From Ga0077527 sp038106575 (GTDB lineage Bacteria; Pseudomonadota; Gammaproteobacteria; Burkholderiales; SG8-41): DNA of 64,000 nucleotides. Below the pieces are notes generated by a model. That model saw nothing but the letters and a program-made list of their open reading frames with translations. It did no database searches and was not told the DNA's origin. Positions within the stretch are counted from its first letter, which is position 1; each line of letters opens with the position of its first letter. Positions 1-8,623 of the stretch are shown in pieces. Position numbers and translations under genes: made by a program. The stretch covers positions 1-64,000 of the forward strand of contig JAYOED010000005.1 in assembly GCA_038106575.1 (NCBI GenBank). The letters run 5' to 3'.

Positions 1-154
1 CGGTAGGCACCCATACAACGTCCTTTCCGTCCTGCCCCACTTCCGGCACGAACTCCGCTGCTGAGGCGCTCTGCGACTGCGCCGTTACAAGTACCGCAAA
101 AAACGACAAGACCAGCGCCAGAACCGTGCGGCGGGCGCACTTCATGAATACCAT
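1..154 (-). CDS. Secreted SAM-dependent methyltransferase, N-terminal part (runs off the window)
   Basis: The start at 154 follows a GGAG ribosome site about 7 nt upstream; an in-frame ATG at 145 is the alternative. The first 30 or so residues are a signal peptide (basic start, then a LALVLSFFAVLV hydrophobic core). The mature protein begins with EFVPEVGQDGKDVVWVPT, which resembles the opening of exported class I methyltransferases of Betaproteobacteria (a VWVPT-P segment before the SAM-binding motif). The SAM-binding motif itself lies outside the window, so the function is an inference from the N-terminus only. It is divergent from the molybdopterin oxidoreductase gene. Confidence 0.55.
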   Translation of the reverse strand, partial: MVFMKCARRTVLALVLSFFAVLVTAQSQSASAAEFVPEVGQDGKDVVWVPT

Positions 155-283
155 GTGAATTCTCCGGGTTAAAGTCACTGTAAATGGGAGGCATGTGAAA
201 GCGGACCATGTGCCTTGGCTGATGATACCGGATTCAGTCGTCGGCGCGTCAGCCACTGGACCCCGTCCCCGACCCGCCGCAAA

Positions 284-2365
284 ATGGCAGCTATGGACTC
301 CGGACAACCCGCTCGCCGTATCGTCAAGGCCGCCTGCCCGCATGACTGTCCTGATACCTGCGGACTCGATATCACAGTCGAGAGTGGTAAGGCCATCGCA
401 GTCAAGGGCAACGACATGCCGTTTACTTCGGGAACGCTGTGCACTAAGGTGGCGCGTTATCTCGATCGGACCTATGCGCCGACACGCATTCTTTACCCGC
501 TGAAACGCATTGGTCGCAAAGGTGAAGGACGTTTCGTTCGAATTTCCTGGGACGAGGCACTGGACACCATTGCCGCGCGTTTCAAAACCATCGCCGCCGA
601 AGATCCGCAGCAGATCCTGCCGGTGAGCTATGCCGGTGCGATGGGCATGGTCAGTTATGCATCGATCGACCGGCGTTTTTTTAACCGGCTGGGTGCAAGC
701 CTGCTGGAACGCACGTTGTGCTCGTCTGCCGGCAAGGCCGGCGTCAAGATTACTCTGGGCGGCTCGGTCGGCTGCGACCCGGAACAGGCCGGGCAAGCGA
801 AACTGATCATCATCTGGGGCTCAAATCCGGTCAATTCCAACCTGCATTTCTGGACCCGCTGCCAGCAGGCCAAACGGCGCGGCGCCAAACTCGTCATCAT
901 TGATCCCATACACAACGACACCGCCGAAAAATGCCACCAGCACATCGCACCGTATCCCGGCACCGACGCCGCGCTTGCTCTCGCGATGATGCACGTGATC
1001 ATCAACGAAGGCCTGACCGACAACGACTATATTGCGAAATACACGCTGGGCTATGAAGCACTGGCCGAGCGCGTGAAAGCATGGACCCCGCAGCGCGCCG
1101 CGGCCATCTGCGGCATCACTGCAGATGAAATCATCTACCTCGCCCGTGAATACGCCGGCACTCGTCCGTCGATGATCCGTATGAATTACGGTCTGCAGCG
1201 CCATGCCGGCGGCGGAATGGCGGTGCGTACCATCTCCTGCCTGCCAGCACTCACCGGAGCCTGGCGCGACGCAGCCGGTGGTACGGTGCTAACCACCGCA
1301 GACTTCTATGGCTTCAATCACCATGCACTGGAGCGTCCGGACCTAATCCGCGGCAAGCCGCGCGTCATCAACATGGCTGCTCTAGGCGATGCGCTGACTT
1401 CGGCCAGGCCGCCGGTCAAGGCGGTCCTGATCTACAACACTAATCCGGTTGCGGTTTGTCCGGATTCGCGCAAGGTTATTGCCGGTTTTTCACGCGAAGA
1501 CCTGTTCACAGTCGTCCACGATGTTTTCCAGACCGATACTGCGGACTATGCCGACATCATCCTGCCGGCGACCACCCAGCTCGAGCAATTCGATATCCAT
1601 AAATCGTACGGACACTTGTACGTGCAGGCCTCGCAGCCTGCTATCCCACCCGTCGGCGAGGCCAAAGCGAATGCCGAAGTGTTCCGGCTGCTCGCTCAGC
1701 GCATGGGATTCAACGATCCTTGTCTGAGGGATTCCGACGAGGATATCTGCCGTCAGGCACTGGAATCAAAAGCGCCGGCACTTGATGGTTTGACCTGGGA
1801 AAAGCTCAAGGAAAAAGGCTGGCAGCGGCTGAAGGTAGCTACAGCGCCGTTCGCCAACGGCGGATTCCCCACGCCGTCCGGCAAATGCGAGTTCTGGAGC
1901 GAAACAGCAAAGTCGCAAGGGCACGATCCGCTGCCCGACTACACGCCGCCACGCGAAGGTCCGACTAGTAATCCGGCGCTAGCAGAGCGCTATCCGCTCG
2001 AGTTCATCTCCCCGCCACACCGGCATTTCCTTAATTCTTCATTCGCCAATCTGGATTTCGCACTGAAGGATGCCGGTGTGCCGACACTGGACATTCATCC
2101 CGACGACGCCTCCGCGCGCGGCATCCGCGAAGACGATGAGGTGCACGTATTCAACGACCGCGGCACATACACCCTGCGCGCGCGACTCACGAACAAGGTG
2201 CGCCGCGGCGTGGTCTCAGCCCCATCGGTATGGTGGAAAAAATTGTCGCCAGACAAGCGTAATGCCAATGAAGTGACCTCGCAGGCCATCGCCGACATGG
2301 GCGGTGCCGCGACCTATTACGACTGTTTGGTCGAAGTAGCTTCCCCAAAAAATGAATCTTTTTAG
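284..2365 (+). CDS. Molybdopterin-dependent oxidoreductase (DMSO reductase superfamily, formate dehydrogenase-like)
   Basis: About 693 residues. Cys18-x3-Cys22-x3-Cys26 with Cys53 is the N-terminal 4Fe-4S site of the DMSO reductase superfamily. The segment ERTLCSSAGKAG carries a plausible Mo-ligand Cys. IIIWGSNPVNS and the C-terminal LDIHPDDASARGI / LTNKVRRGVVSAPSVWW segments fit the bis-MGD binding domains. There is no twin-arginine signal, so it is probably cytoplasmic. The substrate cannot be named, since this group contains formate dehydrogenase-like and uncharacterised oxidases. The frame opens earlier (TTG at 215); I prefer ATG 284 or 293 because the extra residues do not look like family sequence. 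No partner subunit lies beside it. Confidence 0.85.
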   Translation: MAAMDSGQPARRIVKAACPHDCPDTCGLDITVESGKAIAVKGNDMPFTSGTLCTKVARYLDRTYAPTRILYPLKRIGRKGEGRFVRISWDEALDTIAARFKTIAAEDPQQILPVSYAGAMGMVSYASIDRRFFNRLGASLLERTLCSSAGKAGVKITLGGSVGCDPEQAGQAKLIIIWGSNPVNSNLHFWTRCQQAKRRGAKLVIIDPIHNDTAEKCHQHIAPYPGTDAALALAMMHVIINEGLTDNDYIAKYTLGYEALAERVKAWTPQRAAAICGITADEIIYLAREYAGTRPSMIRMNYGLQRHAGGGMAVRTISCLPALTGAWRDAAGGTVLTTADFYGFNHHALERPDLIRGKPRVINMAALGDALTSARPPVKAVLIYNTNPVAVCPDSRKVIAGFSREDLFTVVHDVFQTDTADYADIILPATTQLEQFDIHKSYGHLYVQASQPAIPPVGEAKANAEVFRLLAQRMGFNDPCLRDSDEDICRQALESKAPALDGLTWEKLKEKGWQRLKVATAPFANGGFPTPSGKCEFWSETAKSQGHDPLPDYTPPREGPTSNPALAERYPLEFISPPHRHFLNSSFANLDFALKDAGVPTLDIHPDDASARGIREDDEVHVFNDRGTYTLRARLTNKVRRGVVSAPSVWWKKLSPDKRNANEVTSQAIADMGGAATYYDCLVEVASPKNESF

Positions 2366-2596
2366 ATAGGTCGCTGTAAAAATCAAGGTGATCACCAGAT
2401 TCACTAAACTCAGCGGCTGATCGCAGACAAATTCATTCATCCGGGTGCTCATAAAACCACCGGTCAATCAGAACAACTCTGCTTGAATTAATCCGGAGGT
2501 TCGCACGAACCAAAGTCCAGTTCTGCACGCGAAATCTTGCTTTTAGAATTCAATGCTTTCAGTGGATGCTGAACGATTACATTGATTAAAATCATG

Positions 2597-2613
2597 TGCG
2601 GTGAGCTACCGCA
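2597..2613 (-). terminator. Hairpin just after eptA stop codon
   Basis: On the minus strand TGCGGT-agctc-ACCGCA is a perfect 6-bp stem starting right after the eptA stop. A short T-run (TTTT) comes only 5 nt later, so intrinsic termination is possible but weak. Confidence 0.35.
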
Positions 2614-4263
2614 TTACCTTACAACGCTCCCATCGCCAGATTGTCGGTCGGCAATAATGCTCTTTTGCGCCGGCTTTGCTCCGGTGAGTATGTCGCCTTC
2701 AGGCCGGTAAGCCGTGGTTTTAATCTCGAAAAACCCGAGGATGGTATGGAATACATTCTCATGCGTATATCGTATTCCCGATTTTTTCCTTAGCGCACCC
2801 GGAGTCACGTTACGAAAATTTTTACCGAACCACATGATCGCCGGGACATGCAGCTGGGCCTCGGGCGCTAGCGCCTTCGGCATGCCGTGCAAATAGATCC
2901 CGTTTTCGCCAAGTGATTCGCCGTGATCACCGACATAGAACATCGCGGTTTCGAAGCGGTCGTCGTTCCTCCGGAGTAGGTCGATGGTTTTTGCTAGGAA
3001 ATAGTCGGTATATAGAATCGCATTGTCGTAGGCATTGCCGATTTCCTGCAAGCTGCACTTGCTGAGATCAGTGCTTTTACAGACCGGCGTAAAGCGCTCG
3101 AATTGCGGTGGATAGCGATTAAAATAGGCAGGACCATGATTGCCCATCTGGTGCAGGACGATGAAAATATCACCCTTGGGATGCGCATCGATATAACGCT
3201 GCAATCCAGCCAACATGCCTTCGTCCCTACATTCGGTGTCACAAGCCGGATTCGTTTTCGGTGACCGGTAATCAATGTATGGGGCGCGGGCCGCGACCCC
3301 CTTCGAATCCGAGTTGTTGTCCAGCCACAACACATTGACACCGCTGCGGATCAGCACATCGAGCAAGTTTTCCTCAGTTTTGATGGCTAATGCCCCTCTA
3401 GATTCCCCGTCGCGCAGAAACATGCAAGGCACTGACACTGCAGTCGAAGTACCGCAGGCACGGAAATTGGTGAAACTGATAGCCCCGCTTTCCTGCAGCC
3501 TTGGGTTTGTTTCCCTTACGTATCCATTGACTGAAAAGCGATCAGCGCGGGCGGTTTCCCCGACCACCATGACGACTAGTTCACGAGAAACATCCGTAAC
3601 AGGAATGGCGGCGTCGGTGCCGACACGCAGCATCGGTGCTTTAGATGCGGTGCCGATTTCACTCGAAGCATATTTCACCGTCGAATACAGGAAATAGAGC
3701 GGATTAACATACTGACGCAATTCTCTGTGCTCCCGGAAAAAGGAGGCATAGAAACCGCCAAATGCCCATACGGTTCCTATCATCAGCGTCAAGATCGTCG
3801 ATACCAGCTTGAAACGGGCAATGCTCTCGATGCGCCAGCCACGCGACTGCAGCGGAACCCGGTATATCGCCCAGGCGGGTAGCGCGCCCAGCAAAACGAA
3901 ATTGAACAGCAGCCTCGCATTCAGCAGCTCCAGCACTTCTGCCGTTTGGGTAAGGACAACGTTCCGCAACATGTCATCGTTGATAACCACGCCGTAACTG
4001 TCCATGAAATGGGCTACTGCCGCCGACAGCAGCAAAACCGTAATAAGCACCGGCTTCGTTGCCCGCCAGACACACAACATGGACAGCAGCAGCACCATTG
4101 CACCGCCCAAAACCACAATTAGTGAAAGCAGGTGTCCTGAATTACCCGCGTCCGGTGGATAGGCTCTCAGCGCGCCTGAGATGAATGCAAAGTTGCCACT
4201 GATGACCAAATATGCCGTGACAACGAGAATCAACGTATTAGCGGTAATGCCGTTCTTGCCCAT
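2614..4263 (-). CDS. eptA: Phosphoethanolamine--lipid A transferase (EptA/MCR family)
   Basis: 549 residues, the normal size for the family. The N-terminal 190 residues contain about five membrane helices. The periplasmic sulfatase-fold domain starts with VMVVGETARADRFSVNGY, in which the Thr of GETAR is the nucleophile that carries phosphoethanolamine. The zinc-site segments DHGESLGENGIYLHG and LHQMGNHGPAYF are intact. The enzyme moves phosphoethanolamine from phosphatidylethanolamine to lipid A, lowering surface charge and polymyxin binding. A Shine-Dalgarno-like AAGGGTG precedes the ATG. It stands alone, divergent from an MFS gene, with no two-component regulator beside it in the window. 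Confidence 0.93.
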   Translation of the reverse strand: MGKNGITANTLILVVTAYLVISGNFAFISGALRAYPPDAGNSGHLLSLIVVLGGAMVLLLSMLCVWRATKPVLITVLLLSAAVAHFMDSYGVVINDDMLRNVVLTQTAEVLELLNARLLFNFVLLGALPAWAIYRVPLQSRGWRIESIARFKLVSTILTLMIGTVWAFGGFYASFFREHRELRQYVNPLYFLYSTVKYASSEIGTASKAPMLRVGTDAAIPVTDVSRELVVMVVGETARADRFSVNGYVRETNPRLQESGAISFTNFRACGTSTAVSVPCMFLRDGESRGALAIKTEENLLDVLIRSGVNVLWLDNNSDSKGVAARAPYIDYRSPKTNPACDTECRDEGMLAGLQRYIDAHPKGDIFIVLHQMGNHGPAYFNRYPPQFERFTPVCKSTDLSKCSLQEIGNAYDNAILYTDYFLAKTIDLLRRNDDRFETAMFYVGDHGESLGENGIYLHGMPKALAPEAQLHVPAIMWFGKNFRNVTPGALRKKSGIRYTHENVFHTILGFFEIKTTAYRPEGDILTGAKPAQKSIIADRQSGDGSVVR

Positions 4264-4441
4264 GAATGAACACCCTTTTTCAAAAGGATAATAAACAGGC
4301 TGTGAAAAAAGTGTTAGCAGAGGCGCCGGGTGTTAACGGTAGCTCTCTTTGGTACCTGCCAGAAAGACTCTATACGCTCCATTTGCCACATTCCGGACTG
4401 ACTCGCCCCACGCGCGCCCGGTTCCGGTAAAAACGTCCACC

Positions 4442-5698
4442 ATGACATCCTCCTCCATCTCAAAAATCCATTACGCCTGGATCGTTCTGGCGGCAGCCTG
4501 TGTTCTGAGCGTTGTCAGCCGCGCTGATTCGGCATCCTTTGCCGTATTGGTCGACCCGCTGGTCGACAAGTTCGACTGGAAGCGGGGCGACATCGGCCTC
4601 GCCTACTCTCTCGCCTTTCTGTGCAGCATGCCGGCCATGCTAGTTTTCGGCTGGCTGGGAGACCGCTGCAGCGCGCGCACGCTGATGTTCGGCGCATCGC
4701 TGATGATTTCCGCCGGTACGGTCATGCTCGGCATGATCACCGAACTGTGGCAGCTCTACGTCCTTTACGGCGTCTTCGTCGGCGCGCTCGGCAACGCGGC
4801 TTTCCAGGTTCTGCTGCCGGTCATCATGACCCGCTGGTTCGAGAAAAAGATGGGGCTGGCACTGGGTTTTTACTGGGCAGCGCTCGGTGCAGGTCCCGCT
4901 ATCTTTGCACCGCTCTTCCGCTGGTTGATCGAGCACCGCGGCTGGGAGTCAGCGTTCATGGTGCTGGGCGTCGGTTTTGGCGCAGTACTGCTGGTGTTCT
5001 CCTCGCTGATCCGGACCAGTCCCTCCGAGTTAGGAATGGCCGCCTATGGGGCCGCCGAGCCTTCAGACAAACAGGCATCCTCAGCTGATGCTCCAGTCAG
5101 CCTGCGCTCGGTGCTCAGCCGCAGGCCGGTATGGCTGCTCACAGGCTGCCACCACCTCGGTTGCGCTAGCCATGCCGTAATATTGGCGCACGGCGTCTCG
5201 ATGGCAACACAACACGGCGTACCCGGCCTGCAGGCTGCAGGCGTATTGAGCACGATTGCCGGTGTGTCAATTGTCAGCCGTTTCACTTTTTCGCTGCTGA
5301 CCGAACGCTTCGGCGGTCGCACCGTGTTGTCCTTCGCCATCTTCGGCCAGAGCGTTTCTATTCTCGCTCTGCTGTTGGCAACCGAGGCCTGGCATTTTTA
5401 TGTTTTCGCAGTCGTGTTCGGTCTCTGCTACGGCGGAGAAATGGTGGGCTTTCCGATCATCAACCGGCAGATGTTCGGTCCGAAAGCGCCGTTAAGCTCG
5501 ATTTTCTCTTTCGAGATGATTGGCGCAAGCACCGGCATGGCGCTTGGGGGATGGCTCGGCGGAGCGTTATTCGACCACTCAGGCAACTACACATCAGCGA
5601 TACTGGTCGCCTCGACCATCGGCTTCCTCGCGCTGCCTCTGTCACTGTGGTTGCCACGTCACAGGCGCGGGACCGCGGAGACTGCGGCTGCGGCCTGA
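4442..5698 (+). CDS. MFS transporter (monocarboxylate/organic-acid type)
   Basis: About 418 residues with 12 predicted membrane helices. The loop between helices 2 and 3 reads GWLGDRCSARTLMFG, a variant of the MFS signature, and the helix 4-5 region is VLLPVIMTRWFEKKMGLALGFY, as in carriers of small organic acids. The frame opens at 4349, but the extra 31 residues are not family-like, so I take ATG 4442. The substrate is unknown; organic acid uptake fits the surrounding catabolic genes. Confidence 0.85.
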   Translation: MTSSSISKIHYAWIVLAAACVLSVVSRADSASFAVLVDPLVDKFDWKRGDIGLAYSLAFLCSMPAMLVFGWLGDRCSARTLMFGASLMISAGTVMLGMITELWQLYVLYGVFVGALGNAAFQVLLPVIMTRWFEKKMGLALGFYWAALGAGPAIFAPLFRWLIEHRGWESAFMVLGVGFGAVLLVFSSLIRTSPSELGMAAYGAAEPSDKQASSADAPVSLRSVLSRRPVWLLTGCHHLGCASHAVILAHGVSMATQHGVPGLQAAGVLSTIAGVSIVSRFTFSLLTERFGGRTVLSFAIFGQSVSILALLLATEAWHFYVFAVVFGLCYGGEMVGFPIINRQMFGPKAPLSSIFSFEMIGASTGMALGGWLGGALFDHSGNYTSAILVASTIGFLALPLSLWLPRHRRGTAETAAAA

Positions 5699-6114
5699 TC
5701 GTAGCCAACTTCAGGCTGCGAAACGCACGACCCGGTTTCGACCCTTTTTTTGGTCTGATACATCGCGCGATCGGCGCGGGCCTGGGTGGCATCAATGCTG
5801 CCGCCGTCTTCTGGATAGGAGGCGAGACCGATGCTGACACTGGAATGAATATGCTTATCCTAGGAATCCAGGGTCGAGGTGGACACCGGCGGCGGTATCC
5901 GCTACGCAACTTCAATAGCACGATCTGTCGCTGTTTACGGCAACAGCACCACAAATTCATCAAAGCCGAAACGGGCCAGAACATCGGTATAACGCAACTC
6001 GCCCTCTATGAATTCCACCACTAGTTTTAGCGGGCGGTTGCCAACCTCATTACCGTAATTGTCGCTCACCGTCTTGAGATTGTCTGAATGATCATCAGCA
6101 ACAGCGAATGACAA
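5699..6114 (-). pseudogene. Decayed GGDEF (diguanylate cyclase) domain with three in-frame stops
   Basis: Read on the minus strand in one constant frame, this stretch gives DDHSDNLKTVSDNYGNEVGN, then TDVLARFGFDEFVVLLP, TATDRAIEVA, and SVSIGLASYPEDGG followed by ARADRAMYQTKKR. These match in order the D-x-D-x-F-K substrate region, the GGDEF signature (here GFDEF), the AxxVAERIR helix and the VTVSIGVA / DxAMYxAK end of GGDEF domains. The frame is broken by TAA after LLP, TAG after IEVA and TAG before DKHIH, with no length change. The 5' part is missing because the thioesterase gene abuts it. It cannot make an active cyclase. Confidence 0.85.
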
Positions 6115-6591
6115 TCAATCGTTCTTTGGTATCACGATCTGCGTCTGGGTCACGATGGCCACTCGCGTTGTATCCAGATTTCTGATCGTGGTCTGCCATA
6201 CCATTGTGGTGCGTCCGATATGCAATGGCACCGTAACAGCTGTGAGTCGCGGTCCCTTTGCTGCAGAAAAAAAATTGGTTTTGGATTCCAGCGTGGTGGT
6301 ACGGCAACCGTCAGGTAGATTGGCAAGTGTGCCCATCGCCCCCAGCACATCGGCAAAAGTCATCAAAACGCCGCCGTTGACGCGTCCGCTGCGGTTAACA
6401 TGCCCCTCGGTGACCGGCATTTCAGCCTCGAGGCGACAGCGCGACAGTTTTTTCAGGCGCATGGCCAATGCCCGGCCCATGCCTACCGAAAGCGAATGCT
6501 CTATCAGTGCCCGGTTTGCGGCAGGAAGCCTGTTGGGTGGCAGGATGATGCGCAGCCGGGAGCGGGTTGTCGTTTTTTTTGTTGCAGCCAA
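6115..6591 (-). CDS. PaaI/YdiI-type hotdog thioesterase
   Basis: 158 residues. VNRSGRVNGGVLMTFADVLG corresponds to the HxGxxHGG..a.lADxa motif of hotdog-fold acyl-CoA thioesterases, and TTTLESKTNFFSAAKGPRLT to the following strand. The usual His of the N/HxxxxHGG motif is Asn here (RVNGG), as happens in some subfamilies. It probably hydrolyses an acyl-CoA in the cytoplasm. The N-terminal 20 residues are basic. It stands alone between a GGDEF remnant and a divergent hydrolase. Confidence 0.75.
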   Translation of the reverse strand: MAATKKTTTRSRLRIILPPNRLPAANRALIEHSLSVGMGRALAMRLKKLSRCRLEAEMPVTEGHVNRSGRVNGGVLMTFADVLGAMGTLANLPDGCRTTTLESKTNFFSAAKGPRLTAVTVPLHIGRTTMVWQTTIRNLDTTRVAIVTQTQIVIPKND

Positions 6592-6734
6592 AGCATAGTT
6601 TCCTTCAGGTGGAGTATAACGAATCTATCTACCGGCAGCCTGGGAATTGCCGGGATAACAACAAGTGAACTTTTATTTGTTAATTATTTAAATCTCTGCC
6701 ACCGGTAATTGGGCTCACGCAATTGAGAACCAAC

Positions 6735-7571
6735 ATGAGAACAACAGTCAATGGCGCAAGCCTGAATTACAACACTCTCGGTAACCACGGCCCCTGGGTA
6801 GCGCTGTCACCCGGAGGCCGCCGCGCTATGGCTGCGGTTGAACCGCTTGCGCAGCGCGTTGCTGCTGCCGGCTATCGCGTGTTGATCCACGACAGGCGCA
6901 ATTGCGGGGCATCCGATGTACTGTTTGAGAGCGATACTGCAGAGCACGAAGTATGGGCTGATGACCTCTACGAGCTGCTCCGGACAATCGATGCACTGCC
7001 GGCTTTCGTGGGAGGTAGCTCGTCGGGCTGCCGCATGTCGCTTGCGTTTGCGTTACGCCATCCGCAGTCAGTACGTAGCCTGTTGTTGTGGCGAGTCACC
7101 GGGGGCACTTTTGCGGCGGAGCGGCTAGCGCGCGAATACTACGGTCAGTACATCGCGGCGGCACAGGCTGGGGGCATGGCTGCGATATGCGCGATGCCCC
7201 ATTTCCGCGACCTGATTGCCGCGCACGCCCCAAACCGTGAGCGGCTGCAGAGCGCTGATCCCCAACAGATCATAGCCGCAATGACGCGGTGGAGTCAGGG
7301 CTTCTTGCAGGAAGCAGGCTTTCCGGTCATCGGCGCGACTGCTGAACAGCTGCGCTCCATCAAAATGCCAGCCTGCGTGATTCCAGGCAACGACAATACC
7401 CACCCTAAGTCAGTTGGCGAGAAACTCGCGAAGCTGCTGCCTGCAGCCGAGCTCAATATCCTGTTTTCCGATCACCAGGATGTCGATGTGGTTTCACCCG
7501 AAGACTGGGCTGCGAAAGAAGCCGAAATGGCGAACATACTGCTGGCGTTTCTGCAGCGTCACACTACCTAG
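6735..7571 (+). CDS. Alpha/beta hydrolase
   Basis: 278 residues. LSPGGRRAM is in the oxyanion-loop position. VGGSSSGCRMSLAFALRHP is the nucleophile elbow with Ser in GSSSG. FSDHQDVDVV near the C-terminus carries the likely catalytic His. It resembles esterases and C-C hydrolases but the substrate cannot be assigned. ATG 6735 is preferred over the in-frame TTG 12 nt earlier. The 3' end overlaps the convergent aldolase gene by 4 bp. Confidence 0.8.
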   Translation: MRTTVNGASLNYNTLGNHGPWVALSPGGRRAMAAVEPLAQRVAAAGYRVLIHDRRNCGASDVLFESDTAEHEVWADDLYELLRTIDALPAFVGGSSSGCRMSLAFALRHPQSVRSLLLWRVTGGTFAAERLAREYYGQYIAAAQAGGMAAICAMPHFRDLIAAHAPNRERLQSADPQQIIAAMTRWSQGFLQEAGFPVIGATAEQLRSIKMPACVIPGNDNTHPKSVGEKLAKLLPAAELNILFSDHQDVDVVSPEDWAAKEAEMANILLAFLQRHTT

Positions 7572-8365
7572 CTTTTGTAATTCGGAAACAGCTTTTCGAC
7601 CAGCGCCATGCCCGCCACCCAGTCACGGCTAGCAGAGTTGTAGACGCCGATCCGCCCGAATTTCGCCGCACGTTCTGTACAGACTGCCGGATCGGGCAGG
7701 ATGACCTCGGCACCGCCCGCCAGTGCCCCGACCTGTGCACGGCAGGCAAGTTCGAAAAAATGATGATAGATGTAGGCCTCCGGCAGCGTGCTGCCGCAGA
7801 TCAGCGCGCCGTGGTTTTCCAGCAGCATGACCCAGCGGTCGCCAAGCGCCGCCGNNNNNNNNNNCGCGAGCTGATCGGCACCCGCGCGGGTGGTATCGTC
7901 AACCTCGTTCGGATAACGCGCGATTCGTCCGTAAAAACGCATCGCCTGCTGGGTAAGCGGCAACAGGCCCTGTTTCTGTGCCGACACGGCAAGATTTGCC
8001 GGAGAATGCGTATGCACCGCTGATTCAATGTCAGGGCGTGCACGCAGCACTGCGGCATGCAGGTTATAGGCTGCCGGACTCGCTTTGTGCGGCGAAACGC
8101 CGACCTGCCGTCCTTCTAGATCGTACTTGACCAGGTTAGAGGCGGTAACCTGCTCCATGAACACGTTGTCGGCCTTGACCAGAAAATGCCCCGGCTCTCC
8201 AGGCACGCGCACCGATATGTGGTTGTAGGTCAAGTCGACAAACACAAAATGCGCGATCAAGCGGTGCGCCGCAGCCAGTTCGCAGCGTGCCCGCCATTCA
8301 GAATCACTGATGCGCGGCGTTGACCGTTTTTTAGGAGAAGATTTCTTTTTTGCGTGAATAGTCAT
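7568..8365 (-). CDS. Class II aldolase/adducin family protein (contains assembly gap)
   Basis: About 265 residues counted across a 10-N gap. FVKADNVF-like text (LVKADNVFMEQVTAS), AVHTHSPANLAVSAQ and MLLENHGALICG are the three landmark segments of class II aldolases; the two His of HTHS and the later YHHFFE region bind the catalytic metal. These enzymes cleave small sugar or hydroxy-acid phosphates, or decarboxylate and epimerise related acids; the substrate here is unknown. The N-terminus is Lys-rich (KKKSSPKKRS). It starts 12 nt after a 39-codon minus-strand ORF and is probably translationally linked to it. Confidence 0.85.
   Translation of the reverse strand: MTIHAKKKSSPKKRSTPRISDSEWRARCELAAAHRLIAHFVFVDLTYNHISVRVPGEPGHFLVKADNVFMEQVTASNLVKYDLEGRQVGVSPHKASPAAYNLHAAVLRARPDIESAVHTHSPANLAVSAQKQGLLPLTQQAMRFYGRIARYPNEVDDTTRAGADQLAXXXXAALGDRWVMLLENHGALICGSTLPEAYIYHHFFELACRAQVGALAGGAEVILPDPAVCTERAAKFGRIGVYNSASRDWVAGMALVEKLFPNYKS
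7855..7864. other. Assembly gap (10 N) inside the aldolase gene
   Basis: Ten N between codons for GADQLA and AALGDRWVML. The frame stays open across it, and the alignment with family members suggests little or nothing is missing. Confidence 0.95.
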
Positions 8366-8377
8366 ATCCGTTCCCAG

Positions 8378-8497
8378 CTAGTCGACTCTAGCGACCGAGG
8401 GACCGATAATCTTCAGGTATTTTTCCATGCCGCCAAACGGGAAATCGGCAAATTCCTTTCCTGTCACTAAAGCCCATATTCTGATCACTACATTCAT
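8378..8497 (-). CDS. 39-residue hypothetical protein upstream of the aldolase
   Basis: Starts with ATG preceded by a strong GGAGAGG ribosome site about 6 nt upstream; sequence begins MNVVIRIWALVTGKEFADF and ends IIGPSVARVD. No family recognised. The stop lies 12 nt before the aldolase start, so the two are probably one transcript. It could be a small protein, a translated leader, or the end of a lost gene. The strong ribosome site is the main support. Confidence 0.4.
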   Translation of the reverse strand: MNVVIRIWALVTGKEFADFPFGGMEKYLKIIGPSVARVD

Positions 8498-8623
8498 TTT
8501 TATCCTCTCCCGGATGTAGGGCATCCTATCAGTTAATTCTGCCGTCAATTATCCGTCAGCCGGTAAAATGATCGTAGTAAGTCCGCGCCCGCGGACGGTT
8601 CAACATTCCGGAAGGAAATGATC

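Noticed and set aside
284..2365. Selenocysteine formate dehydrogenase
   Set aside because: The frame is open throughout with Cys in the likely Mo-ligand segment and no TGA, so no Sec is involved.
5460..5984. Long open frame antisense to the end of the MFS gene
   Set aside because: Its translation is Arg/Pro-rich and unlike any family; it is a shadow of the MFS gene and of the GGDEF remnant, which lies in a different frame.
5699..6114. Genome-wide stop-codon reassignment as the reason for in-frame TAA/TAG/TGA codons
   Set aside because: Housekeeping genes in the window end normally at all three stops (rho and pgi at TGA, the cobD-like gene at TAG, eptA at TAA), and the stop-rich loci also carry deletions or frameshifts. 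Only the UGSC gene has a specific recoding context.
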